From Luteibacter aegosomatis (GTDB lineage Bacteria; Pseudomonadota; Gammaproteobacteria; Xanthomonadales; Rhodanobacteraceae): DNA of 64,000 nt. The translations under genes and the position numbers were made by a program. The notes under the pieces are model-generated. The model was given only the letters and a program-made list of their open reading frames with translations. It had not been told where the DNA came from and did no database searches. This document shows positions 8,977 to 17,149 of the stretch, in pieces; within the stretch, counting starts at the first letter, position 1; each line of letters begins with the position of its first letter. The DNA lies in the NCBI RefSeq assembly GCF_023078455.1, contig NZ_CP095740.1, forward strand, positions 2,468,001 to 2,532,000. The letters run 5' to 3'.

Positions 8977-9348
8977 CTAGGGGACGAGATAGAAATCCAT
9001 GGGAATCAGTTCGACAGCCCACCCACCCTCTTCGCCCAGCGTCGCCGCCGGGTGCATGGACGCGATGCGAAGCGCCTCTTCCTGGCTATCCGCCTCGATG
9101 ATGAAGAGGCCGCCGACGATCTCCTTCGACTCGGTGTAGGGTCCGTCGCTCACGCGCGTCTTGCCGCCTTGCGGGCGAAGCGTCCGCCACTGCTCCAGGT
9201 CGCCGAGGGAGGCCGAGACCAGCATCTTGCCGGTGGCGCGCATCTTCTCGTCCAACGGGGGGCATTGGCTGACCAGCGCCTTGACGGCCTCCGGCGCCAT
9301 GGCATCGAATTTTTCAGGGGTGAAATAAGCCAGGCCTAGGTACTTCAT
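8977..9348 (-). CDS. YCII-domain (dimeric alpha/beta barrel) protein
   Basis: 123 residues from ATG 9348 (MKYLGLAYFTPEKF); AAAGGA sits upstream, and the longer frame to 9468 has no support. It matches the YCII/DGPF family: DGPYTESKEIVGGLFIIEADSQEEALRIA carries the family DGP and G-G signatures. These small cytoplasmic proteins form ferredoxin-like dimers; many are encoded next to ECF sigma factors, but none is present here. Enzymatic role unknown. Confidence 0.88.
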   Translation of the reverse strand: MKYLGLAYFTPEKFDAMAPEAVKALVSQCPPLDEKMRATGKMLVSASLGDLEQWRTLRPQGGKTRVSDGPYTESKEIVGGLFIIEADSQEEALRIASMHPAATLGEEGGWAVELIPMDFYLVP

Positions 9349-9525
9349 GGGAGGTCCTTTCTTGGGTGGATGCACTGACGACGAACCGGACGGCCGGAAA
9401 TCGACAGCATGACGGGACGAATTTCCATCCCGGAGCGTCACCGGACAAAAAAGCTCGCCAAGGCGCACCCTACCCTCGCCTCACCCGGTCATCCTGGTCA
9501 ACCGTTCTCGATAAACGAGCGCCTG

Positions 9526-9560
9526 CCTGCCGGGCGCGAGGCAGCCTGGCGCCCGGCAGG
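9526..9560. terminator. Strong 12-bp hairpin between PAP2 and YCII genes
   Basis: Perfect 12-base stem CCTGCCGGGCGC / GCGCCCGGCAGG with an 11-base loop. It lies 52 bases beyond the PAP2 stop on the minus strand; there is no clear U-run, so termination is inferred from stem strength and position. Confidence 0.5.
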
Positions 9561-9611
9561 TTTCCATCGTCGATAGGCCGAACCTCGGTGACTCCTGGCG
9601 TTACCGGGGTA

Positions 9612-10238
9612 TCAGCGGAAATGGTGCACGAACCCTACCCTGAAGCCGCCAGGGAGCAGGCTGAGCACGAAGGGCGATTCGGTGCGACGGCTGCTCCACC
9701 AGCCGATGCCGAATCCCAAGGCAGCGCCTGCGAGAACGTCGCTCTGCCAGTGCCCCTGCACCTTCACCCGGGCGATCGCGTCGTAGGCAGGCAACAACGC
9801 CAACGCGTACACCATGGGATGGTCTTCGCCGTAGTTGACGATGAAAGGCGTCACCGCCGCGGTGATCGTCGATACCTCACCGCTGGGGAAACTCCTTCCG
9901 CCGGATTTGAACCAGCGGTTGGGGTCGTTCGTCTGTTCAGGGCGCTCGCGTCGGAATACGTGCTTCATGACGGTCACGGTTCCGGTCGTCACGACGATCG
10001 AGTCGACGGACCGCCAGAAGGTGTCACCCAGGGGATCGTTGTCGCCTTTCGCCAGGGCGCCGATGCCCACGGTGAGGAGGGTGCCGTAAAGCAGGACATG
10101 CTGGTTGGAACGTTTCCAGATGCCACTGTCGTCCCTCGCCACCCGATGATCGATGCCGAACGGGCCGCCGGACGCGTAGACCACGGGCGATACGGCCAAG
10201 AGCAGAACGATGGCGAGACTCGCTGATAATCGTCGCAT
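9612..10238 (-). CDS. Exported PAP2-family protein with altered active site
   Basis: 208 residues with a signal peptide (cleavage near YASGGP, residues 21-24). The three phosphatase motifs are recognisable: K92-x6-RP (KHVFRRERP), SFPSGE at 116-121, and R157-x5-H163-x3-D167 (RVKVQGHWQSD). The second motif is normally PSGH; here the histidine that acts as acid in phospho-enzyme chemistry is glutamate (E121). The protein has fewer membrane spans than lipid-phosphate PAP2 enzymes and looks periplasmic or singly anchored. It could be a periplasmic acid phosphatase or lipid phosphatase relative; activity with E121 is uncertain. Confidence 0.85.
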   Translation of the reverse strand: MRRLSASLAIVLLLAVSPVVYASGGPFGIDHRVARDDSGIWKRSNQHVLLYGTLLTVGIGALAKGDNDPLGDTFWRSVDSIVVTTGTVTVMKHVFRRERPEQTNDPNRWFKSGGRSFPSGEVSTITAAVTPFIVNYGEDHPMVYALALLPAYDAIARVKVQGHWQSDVLAGAALGFGIGWWSSRRTESPFVLSLLPGGFRVGFVHHFR

Positions 10239-10287
10239 GACACCCCTTCCATCGGCCGAAAGACGGATTGCGCAACCGGCACGCCCA

Positions 10288-13164
10288 CTACGTTGTACGC
10301 CGAACGGTCCTCGTGGTGAACAGTTCGCCAGGGGCCAGCGAAAAGCCGTCGGGCAAACGATCCCGTTCGGACTCCGCGGTGTCGCTCATGTACGTTGCGG
10401 TCGCGCCGGCGCGCTCCGACCATCGGATTCGAGCCTGCACCGCCGCACCCGAGGCATTGCGCAGGCGCATGATCCACGCCCGGCCATCGGCACTGGGCGT
10501 GAGCGCTTCGACGAGGACACTTTCGGGCTCCACCCTTACAAAAGCCTTAGCGCGGCGTGCCGTGTCCTCGGTGACCGGCAGCACGAGGAGCGGTTGGCTC
10601 AGGCCCGTGGCGAAGCGGCTGGCCTCGGCGGCATCGGCCCGGCCATGGGGCCGCAGCGCGTACCGGAAGGTCACCGGCCCTTCCTGCCACGCCCGGTAGT
10701 TGGTGCCCCAGTGGTTGTTCATTACCCAGGAGAAGAAGGTCTGCGTGGGCTCGAGGTTGCGAATCCACACGTCGGGGTCGGTCTGGGAGTTGAGCTTGGT
10801 CGCCGTGACGGCGCCCACTTCGACCAGGGGCGCATCCAGCGTCGCCCACGTCACGCCGTGGTCGGCGTTGGATACGTCGGCCCAGCGGCCGACCGGCATC
10901 CAGTTCTTGCAGGAGCCCGGCAACTGGTCGTATTCGGGACGGACCTGGGCGAACGGTTCGTCGAGCGTGAGTTGACCGCCGGGCACCGCGAAGGGAAACG
11001 CGAACTGGATGCTCTCCTTCAGCGCCGGATGCCGCTTGTCGCGGTCGAGCGCCTGGCTGTATGCGGCGCGCTCCTTGTCGACGGTGTTGTGCAGCTCGAC
11101 GAAATCCTGTCCCGCGGCGAGCCTCACGCGTCGTGTCAGGCTACGGCACAGCGGTGCGGCGGCATCGATGCGCAGCGTAACCACGAGTGGCCCGTGGTCT
11201 TCGACGACGAGGGTGGCATCGTGGCTTCGTTCCAGGTGGTCGACGTCGTCGCCACGGAGCAGGAGGAACTGGTTGAGTGCCCAGCCTTCTCGGCCGTCGA
11301 CGAGATTGACGTCGCCGCCGTGGGCATGCAGACCCACGACGTCGCCCGACGATGGATGGATATCGACACGCACCAGGCCGTTCGATAGCACGTTGTTCCG
11401 GAACGTCACCGACGTCGCGGGCGCATGCGCCGCCTGGTCCGACAGCGTGACGACGGTCGACGCGTAGCCGGCGATGGATGGCACGAGTACGGCGAGGTCG
11501 CCGTTCGCCAGGCGCTGCGACGGCCATGGCGCGCCACGGGCATCGGTGACCCGATCCCCCGTGCCGGAAAGCGATTTCGGCAGCATCGCGATGCCGCCGC
11601 GTGGCCACGACGACGTGTTGACGATCTCCAGGCGGCTCGTGTCGCCGCCCTGCCCGGCCAACGCCAGCAGCTCGCTCGCACGCCGGTCCGCTTCTACCGC
11701 GAACGATCGCTTGACCTCCCACTGTGCCGTCGTCATCGCGGCCTCGGGCTCGGTCACGCTCGCCGCGGCGCCCCAGGTGTGCTCGGAATACAGCAGCACG
11801 TTACGCCATGCCTCATCGAATGCCTTGCGGTCGAACGCTTCGGGGCGCACGAGCGAGAGCGCCGCGGAGGCCTGGGAAAGGCGATCGGCGGCGTTGCGGT
11901 TCAGGGCGGTCTCGGCGGCCGACGATGCGGCGCCGTCTTCCCAGTAAGGCGTGAGGTCGCCCTGCATCTGCGGCAACTGATGGCCGTACTTCTGCTCGAA
12001 GGCCCGGAACGCCGTGCTGGTCGAGGCGATGGTGAACTTCGGCCATTCGTAGGTCGCGTTCCATGCCTTGACGAAATCGACGATGCCCGGATCGGGCTCG
12101 GCATTGTCGCCATGCCCTGCCCACCGCACGTAGGAGATGTCGTAGGGAAACTTCACCTCGTCCATGCGCGCCTGGTATTTGCCGACCCAGTCGTCGTCGG
12201 CCTTCATGACATGGGACATGGCGTAGCCCGTCCAGGGAATCCAGAAAAGCACTTTCGAGGTGCCCGACGGCGATACCCACCAGAACGGCTTGTCCTGGAG
12301 CGTATCCATGAAACGCCCGATGCGGTCGAAGTAATTGGGCGCCGCGGAGAAATAGCGGATGCCGGCCTGCGCCATGGCCTCGACGGTGCCCCACGTATAC
12401 CCCGGTACGTCACTCATCATGGCCGAATCGACGGGAGTACCGGTGCGTTCGGCCAGTTCAGTGCCGAAGCGGAACAACTGGATCAATTCCTCCGGGCGAC
12501 ACAGCCCGGTCAGTTCGTTGGCGTAGGCGCCGTTGAGCGCGATCCAGCCCTTCTTCACCGCCTCGACGAACTCGGCTTGTCCGGCGGCCGATGCCCGTCG
12601 CAGGTAAAGGTCGGCACCCCATAGGACCTCGAGGTTCCAGACGAAGCGCGAGCCTTCCGGATGGTGCTCCGTTTGCCGGGCAAGCTCGATCGCCCGGGTG
12701 ATGTTGCGCACCTGGCGATCCTCGACGTCGGCCTGGCGTTCGGTGTAACCGAGGTCATGATGCGAGTGCGGCAGTACGAAGACATCCATGCGGCGAACGG
12801 GCTTCAACTCGAGCCGTTGCGTGAGTTTCCTCGTGCCGATGGTCACGACGAGGTCGACCTGCCGGGGCGCGGAAACAGGGTCCAGGAAGACGTCGAACGA
12901 CGTGCCGCCAGGCGATAGCGTCCGGCGATCGACGTCGTGTCCGTCGATGGCCACGGCGATCTCCTGGCCCGATGCGGGAGAAGGCGGCGTGATGCGTATC
13001 GGCTGCCTGAGCCGTCCATCGACGCGGCGAAGGCCACGGATCGATCGCGCGATGTCGGTGCCGTCGTTTTTCGTCGGCTCGGCCGCATAAGCCATGCCGG
13101 GGCCGGCGAGCGTCAAGGCGCCGGTAGCGAGGGTAAAGCCCTTGAGGAGGTCGCGACGTTTCAT
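10288..13164 (-). CDS. Tat-exported GH38-like alpha-mannosidase family protein
   Basis: 958 residues from ATG 13164, with GGAG 7 bases upstream; the five-codon extension to 13179 is not needed. A twin-arginine signal (MKRRDLLKGFTLATGALTLAGPG) sends it to the periplasm. The N-terminal catalytic domain has the zinc histidine-aspartate motif HSHHDLGY (residues 133-140) and the candidate nucleophile in MMSDVPGYTWG (D252), both arranged as in glycoside hydrolase family 38. WAGHGDN follows near residue 352. The C-terminal half is the long beta-rich region of GH38/DUF5054 proteins. It probably removes alpha-mannose-type sugars from glycans. It is followed by the PAP2 gene 50 bases downstream. Confidence 0.82.
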   Translation of the reverse strand: MKRRDLLKGFTLATGALTLAGPGMAYAAEPTKNDGTDIARSIRGLRRVDGRLRQPIRITPPSPASGQEIAVAIDGHDVDRRTLSPGGTSFDVFLDPVSAPRQVDLVVTIGTRKLTQRLELKPVRRMDVFVLPHSHHDLGYTERQADVEDRQVRNITRAIELARQTEHHPEGSRFVWNLEVLWGADLYLRRASAAGQAEFVEAVKKGWIALNGAYANELTGLCRPEELIQLFRFGTELAERTGTPVDSAMMSDVPGYTWGTVEAMAQAGIRYFSAAPNYFDRIGRFMDTLQDKPFWWVSPSGTSKVLFWIPWTGYAMSHVMKADDDWVGKYQARMDEVKFPYDISYVRWAGHGDNAEPDPGIVDFVKAWNATYEWPKFTIASTSTAFRAFEQKYGHQLPQMQGDLTPYWEDGAASSAAETALNRNAADRLSQASAALSLVRPEAFDRKAFDEAWRNVLLYSEHTWGAAASVTEPEAAMTTAQWEVKRSFAVEADRRASELLALAGQGGDTSRLEIVNTSSWPRGGIAMLPKSLSGTGDRVTDARGAPWPSQRLANGDLAVLVPSIAGYASTVVTLSDQAAHAPATSVTFRNNVLSNGLVRVDIHPSSGDVVGLHAHGGDVNLVDGREGWALNQFLLLRGDDVDHLERSHDATLVVEDHGPLVVTLRIDAAAPLCRSLTRRVRLAAGQDFVELHNTVDKERAAYSQALDRDKRHPALKESIQFAFPFAVPGGQLTLDEPFAQVRPEYDQLPGSCKNWMPVGRWADVSNADHGVTWATLDAPLVEVGAVTATKLNSQTDPDVWIRNLEPTQTFFSWVMNNHWGTNYRAWQEGPVTFRYALRPHGRADAAEASRFATGLSQPLLVLPVTEDTARRAKAFVRVEPESVLVEALTPSADGRAWIMRLRNASGAAVQARIRWSERAGATATYMSDTAESERDRLPDGFSLAPGELFTTRTVRRTT

Positions 13165-13243
13165 GGGATACTCCGGCAATCCGCCGAGTATCCCGATAAA
13201 TCCGGTGATTTGTCACGATCAAAATGGGCGGTAGACTAGCGGC

Positions 13244-13435
13244 ATGACCGAATTCACCGACATCGCCTGTCCCTACTGCGGCGAAACCATCGACGTGGCC
13301 GTGGACGTCTCGGCCGGTAACCAGACGTATACCGAGGATTGCCAGGTGTGCTGCCGTCCCATCGTGATGCGGTTGACGGTCGACGAGGGCGACGACAGCT
13401 TTTCGTTATCCGCCTCGACGGAAAACGACGGCTAG
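13244..13435 (+). CDS. CPXCG-motif cysteine-rich protein
   Basis: 63 residues, a complete small protein. ACPYCGETIDVAVD and DCQVCCRPIVM give two CxxC pairs that would bind one zinc ion, the hallmark of this short conserved proteobacterial family. The acidic C-terminus (VDEGDDSFSLSASTEND) is typical. It is divergent from the GH38-like gene and its stop overlaps that of the AraC gene by 4 bases on the opposite strand (13432-13435). Function unknown in the family. Confidence 0.9.
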   Translation: MTEFTDIACPYCGETIDVAVDVSAGNQTYTEDCQVCCRPIVMRLTVDEGDDSFSLSASTENDG

Positions 13436-14367
13436 ACCGGCTCTGCCGCGCGTTCGTCCATCCTTGCCTCGCCCGTGGCCGGAGCCACGTAGCGCGACGG
13501 CGGAACACCGGTATGTCGGGTGAAGGCCACGCTGAAGGTGCTCGCCGAACTGTAGCCGACGCGCGAGGCGATATCGCTTACGCTGGCGTTGGTGCGCTTG
13601 AGCAGGTCTTTCGCCAACGCCATGCGCCAGGTTAGCAGGTATTCCATGGGTGCCACGCCCACCGCGCGTTGAAAACGCTCGAAGAACGCCGAGCGCGACA
13701 GCGCCGCTTCGCTCGCCAGTTGCGGTACCGTCCAGGCGCGCGCCGGATCCTCATGCATGCGTCGCAAGGCGGCCGCCAGGCGCTCGTCCGCGAGCCCTCG
13801 CACCAGTCCCGGCAGCGCGTCGGTGGCCGGCAGGGAACGCAGCGCCTCGATGAAGAGCACCTCCAGCAGTCTTGCGATGACGATGTCGCGCGCCGGCAGT
13901 CGTGCCCGTGATTCCTCGCCGACCAGTTGCACCAGGGTGGTAAGCCGCCGCTGGTTGCGCACGTGCAGGAATTGCGGAAGCAGCGACACCAGGAGCGACG
14001 CATCGGGCGAAGCGAATACGCAGTGCCCCACCAGCGAGCGCATGTCCACTGCGCCGTCCGGCGAGCCGAGCCGGAATTCGCTGTTACCCAACGCCTCGGG
14101 CACGGAATGGACATCGTCGGACGGCGGCGGGAAGCTCGTCATCGTGAAATCGAGGGCGGCGGGAATGAGCACGAAGTCTCCCTCCTGGAGCACCACGGCC
14201 GGATGGCCGTCGACGGCGAGATGGAGCCGGCCTTCGAGCACCACGCCATAGAAAGGCTGGCCGTATTCCGTGCGGCGCAGACGCCAGCGCCCGGCCGCCG
14301 CGACCATCTTGAAATAGCCGGCGCCAGGCTGGAGAAGCGAAACCACTTCGGCAAGCGGGTCGGTCAT
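13432..14367 (-). CDS. AraC family regulator with cupin-6 sensor domain
   Basis: 311 residues. The N-terminal two thirds form a cupin_6 ligand-binding domain (YGQPFYGVVLEGRLHLAVDGHP, then EGDFVLIPAALDFTM), and the C-terminal ~100 residues form the double helix-turn-helix (LASEAALSRSAFFERFQRAVGVAPMEYLLTWRM; ASRVGYSSASTFSVAFTRHTGV). Such regulators often control a divergent SDR or aldo-keto reductase gene, and here the SDR at 14470 is divergent with a 102-base shared promoter region. The ligand is unknown. Confidence 0.92.
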   Translation of the reverse strand: MTDPLAEVVSLLQPGAGYFKMVAAAGRWRLRRTEYGQPFYGVVLEGRLHLAVDGHPAVVLQEGDFVLIPAALDFTMTSFPPPSDDVHSVPEALGNSEFRLGSPDGAVDMRSLVGHCVFASPDASLLVSLLPQFLHVRNQRRLTTLVQLVGEESRARLPARDIVIARLLEVLFIEALRSLPATDALPGLVRGLADERLAAALRRMHEDPARAWTVPQLASEAALSRSAFFERFQRAVGVAPMEYLLTWRMALAKDLLKRTNASVSDIASRVGYSSASTFSVAFTRHTGVPPSRYVAPATGEARMDERAAEPV

Positions 14368-14469
14368 GGCCGGACTCTCGCCAATGAATTAAGGACTTTG
14401 AATGGTAGCAAGTCCGGCGGACGGAACCTATCTTTTGTGGGGTCCCCCTTCCCTCACCAAGGATCCGCC

Positions 14470-15210
14470 ATGAAAACCGTCCTCATCACCGGCTGCTCGT
14501 CGGGCTTCGGCCTGGAAACCGCCCGCTATTTTCTCGACAAGGGCTGGAACGTCATCGCCACCATGCGGACGCCGCGCGAAGACCTGCTGCCCTCGTCCGA
14601 ACGGCTGCGCGTGCTTCCGCTCGACGTGAGCGACGCCACCAGCATTCGCGATGCACTGGCGGCGGCGGGGCCGATCGACGTGCTGGTGAACAACGCCGGC
14701 ATCGGACTGCTCGGTGCGCTCGAGAGCCAGTCGATGGACGTCGTTCGCGACATCTTCGAGACCAACACGCTCGGCACCGTCGCCATGACGCAGGCGGTGA
14801 TTCCTCAGTTCCGCGAGCGCGGCGAAGGCGTGGTGGTGAACGTGACGTCCACCGTCACCCTTCGCCCGCTTCCCCTCCTGCCGGTCTATACGGCCAGCAA
14901 GGCCGCCGTGAATGCGTTCACCGAGTCCCTTGCGCTTGAACTCGAACCGCTCGGCGTGCGCGTTCGCCTGGTGTTGCCCGGCATGGCGCCGGAAACCCGC
15001 TTCGGCGCGAACGCGACGCCGCGCAGCATGCAGGGCGAGGCCCCCGAGGCTTATGTCGGCCTCATGCAGCAGGTCATGGCGGGCTTCCAGAATCCGGGTC
15101 CCATCACGCGATCCATCGATGTGGCCGAAGCGGTATGGCGAGCGGCCACGGATCCCGCCGTTCCGATGCGCTTGCCCGCCGGCGAGGACGCGAAGCTGTG
15201 GGCAGGTTAA
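14470..15210 (+). CDS. SDR family oxidoreductase
   Basis: 246 residues from ATG 14470, with AAGGA 6 bases upstream; the frame extends far upstream but only as a shadow of the AraC gene. Classical SDR: TGCSSGFG cofactor loop (residues 7-14), NNAG at 74-77 and active-site Y140-T-A-S-K144. The sequence resembles the retinol-dehydrogenase-like or YbbO-like subgroup. NADP(H)-dependent reduction of a carbonyl substrate in the cytoplasm is likely. Expression is probably controlled by the divergent AraC regulator at 13432-14367. Confidence 0.92.
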   Translation: MKTVLITGCSSGFGLETARYFLDKGWNVIATMRTPREDLLPSSERLRVLPLDVSDATSIRDALAAAGPIDVLVNNAGIGLLGALESQSMDVVRDIFETNTLGTVAMTQAVIPQFRERGEGVVVNVTSTVTLRPLPLLPVYTASKAAVNAFTESLALELEPLGVRVRLVLPGMAPETRFGANATPRSMQGEAPEAYVGLMQQVMAGFQNPGPITRSIDVAEAVWRAATDPAVPMRLPAGEDAKLWAG

Positions 15211-15249
15211 ACCGCCTGATGCCGGACGCGTTCCGCCGAGCATGAGTCA

Positions 15250-15951
15250 TCAAGGCCAGTCCCGCAGCAGTCGCGGGACTTCGTCGCTGGCTTTACCTTG
15301 CAAGAACATGTAACCGTCCGGCACTTGCTGGTGGCTGTCAGGCGAAATGACGTATCTTTCGGCATCGAACGGTGCTTCCTTCACGAGTCCTGCTACAGGA
15401 AAAACGGTCAGCGAGGTGCCTACGACAACGACTCGCCGTGCGTTCCGCATGGCTTTGCGGGCTTCCGCCAACGCGTAGACGCCTTCCCCAAAGAAGACCA
15501 CGTCGGGGCGTAACTGACTTCCTTTCTCGCAAAGATCTCCCATGTCGATCGTCGCCTTCGCAAGGCGGTATACGAGACTCGGATCCACCGTGCTTCGTGC
15601 CTTCAGTATCTCGCCGTGGACGTGCAGGACGTTTCGAGAACCCGCCCGCTCATGAAGATCGTCGATATTCTGCGTAACGACGATCACCTCGCATCGCTCC
15701 TCCAGTGCAGCGATCGCTTCATGCGCGACATTCGGGCGTGCATCACGTACCGCACGCCGACGCGCGTCGTAAAAGGCGAGGACCATCGACGGGTCCTTCT
15801 CCCACGCCTCGGGTGAGGCGACGTCTTCCACGCGATGGCCGTGCCACAGTCCACCCGCGTCGCGAAACGTCTGCAGTCCACTCTCGGCGCTGATGCCAGC
15901 ACCGGTAAGGAATACGATTGTTTCTTTCACGCGCGACTTCGCCGATGTCAT
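15250..15951 (-). CDS. Sir2 family NAD-dependent protein deacylase
   Basis: 233 residues from ATG 15951 (MTSAKSRVKE). All NAD-binding and catalytic motifs are present: GAGISAESGLQTFR (17-30), TQNIDDLH (93-100), HVHGEI with catalytic H112, RPDVVFFGE (148-156) and VVGTSLTVFPVAG. The zinc tetracysteine of most sirtuins is missing: only C87 and C141 remain, so the zinc-ribbon module is degenerate. The start overlaps the stop of the DUF4760-like gene (ATGA), making it the last gene of a tight three-gene operon with lower GC than its surroundings. A regulatory deacylase is the default; a role in a stress or defence cassette is conceivable. Confidence 0.9.
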   Translation of the reverse strand: MTSAKSRVKETIVFLTGAGISAESGLQTFRDAGGLWHGHRVEDVASPEAWEKDPSMVLAFYDARRRAVRDARPNVAHEAIAALEERCEVIVVTQNIDDLHERAGSRNVLHVHGEILKARSTVDPSLVYRLAKATIDMGDLCEKGSQLRPDVVFFGEGVYALAEARKAMRNARRVVVVGTSLTVFPVAGLVKEAPFDAERYVISPDSHQQVPDGYMFLQGKASDEVPRLLRDWP

Positions 15952-16436
15952 GAGCGTGCCGCGCGTGAGACGACCCTTTCTTTCAGCCAGTCGAAGTTGG
16001 ACCAATAGCTAGGGTCGCCTTCTGCCTGTCGGCGTATTTCGTCCATATAAGGCGAAAGCACCTTATGGCAATGCAGGATGCTCGAACCCCAGTTCACTGT
16101 GAAGAGCTCCATGTGCGACAAGTTCGACCGAATCAGGCAAGCAAGCACGTCATAGTTGGAACATACCAGGGATGCATGCCGCCGTTCCGTATCGTTCCAC
16201 TGATCATGCGTCTTCTTGGAGAGCACTGACCGGACACACTCACGTGCCTCGCGCACATCACGTGATTGGAGAAAATCGACCAAGCTCAGTGATGCCTGAG
16301 TGCGGCTCGCCTCCTGCGCCGTGGTGATCTGTTTTGTCATGGCACGCATCTGGGCAAAGAGGAAGCCCAATGTAACCAGGCCCGCTATCAACGCGAATGC
16401 CTGCAGTATGATGGTGTAGGTTTCGAATGTCGTCAT
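15948..16436 (-). CDS. DUF4760-like single-span membrane protein
   Basis: 162 residues. One N-terminal membrane segment (YTIILQAFALIAGLVTLGFLFAQM, about residues 7-30), then a helical cytoplasmic region starting with a coiled-coil-prone stretch (MTKQITTAQEASRTQASLSLVDFL) and ending in a domain rich in aromatic residues (DPSYWSNFDWLKERV). The pattern matches the DUF4760 type of small membrane proteins, whose function is unknown. It overlaps both neighbours by 4 bases (stop/start ATGA at 15948-15951 and at 16433-16436), so translation of all three genes is coupled. Confidence 0.75.
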   Translation of the reverse strand: MTTFETYTIILQAFALIAGLVTLGFLFAQMRAMTKQITTAQEASRTQASLSLVDFLQSRDVREARECVRSVLSKKTHDQWNDTERRHASLVCSNYDVLACLIRSNLSHMELFTVNWGSSILHCHKVLSPYMDEIRRQAEGDPSYWSNFDWLKERVVSRAARS

Positions 16437-16864
16437 GACTGACCTCCCTGGAGAATATGAAGGGTTCTCTCATCGCGTCTTCCGTCGGCGAAGCGCTGGA
16501 TCGCCTGGTCGAATTCGGAACGTTCCGGCGCGGCGCTCGCAAAAAGAGTCATACAGGATATGAACTTGAGGTCATCCGGATATGGAAAGATATCGACCAG
16601 AGCCAAGTCCGTATGGTGAAGCACTATCGAAGTCGCCAAGATCAGGCGCTCTCCCAATATCGGATGTTCCAGGTACTCGCACGCTTCGGCTTTGCCGTCG
16701 ATACCAAAGTAAGACGACCTTTCGCTCGTCCCCAGGCCACGGACCTGGGGGAAGACGAACCACATCCAATGTGTTTTTTTCTGGCCGGACCTTAACTCAC
16801 GAAGCGCCCGCTCGTAAGTATTTTCCTGCGCATCCAGGAATCGATCTAATGAGATGTCGTTCAT
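16433..16864 (-). CDS. DUF1810 family protein
   Basis: 143 residues, first gene of the operon, with GGGGAAAG before its ATG. The family signature is clear: FLDAQENTYERALRELRSGQKKTHWMWFVFPQ, then the GLGTSERSSYFGI segment and HPILGERL. DUF1810 proteins are compact cytoplasmic proteins (once mis-named calpastatin-like) of unknown function. Its position in front of a membrane protein and a Sir2 protein, in an AT-richer patch, is unusual and is discussed as a finding. Confidence 0.9.
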   Translation of the reverse strand: MNDISLDRFLDAQENTYERALRELRSGQKKTHWMWFVFPQVRGLGTSERSSYFGIDGKAEACEYLEHPILGERLILATSIVLHHTDLALVDIFPYPDDLKFISCMTLFASAAPERSEFDQAIQRFADGRRDERTLHILQGGQS

Positions 16865-17028
16865 ATCTTTCCCCTAAGAGCTTGTCCGTTGCTATCTGAG
16901 GAACCGCCTGGATCGCGCGCTGGCGATACCTCCAAGCGTGGCCTTGCCGGCCGGGAGCATCCCATCACCGGATCTCGACATCGATGTGTCGACGACGAGT
17001 CTATCGGCACGGCTTAGCAGATCTTTAA

Positions 17029-17054
17029 ATGCCTGCTTTGGCGACGGCAGGCAT
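17029..17054. other. Hairpin in the 16865-17149 intergenic region
   Basis: Eight-base stem ATGCCTGC / GCAGGCAT with a 10-base loop. The 285-base region separates the divergent DUF1810 operon and PQQ dehydrogenase; no gene was recognised in it. Role unknown; it may be regulatory. Confidence 0.3.
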
Positions 17055-17149
17055 GGCGTTGTCTGTTCGGGAACGATGCCGTGACAACAAGAGCGCTTCG
17101 GGGCGCTAATATGGTCAGATAATCCGAAGCGACGGGGAATGTGCCAATC

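Noticed and set aside
9526..9560. 12-bp hairpin as a mobile-element end or small RNA
   Set aside because: No partner repeat or second copy was seen, and its position after the PAP2 gene is explained by termination.
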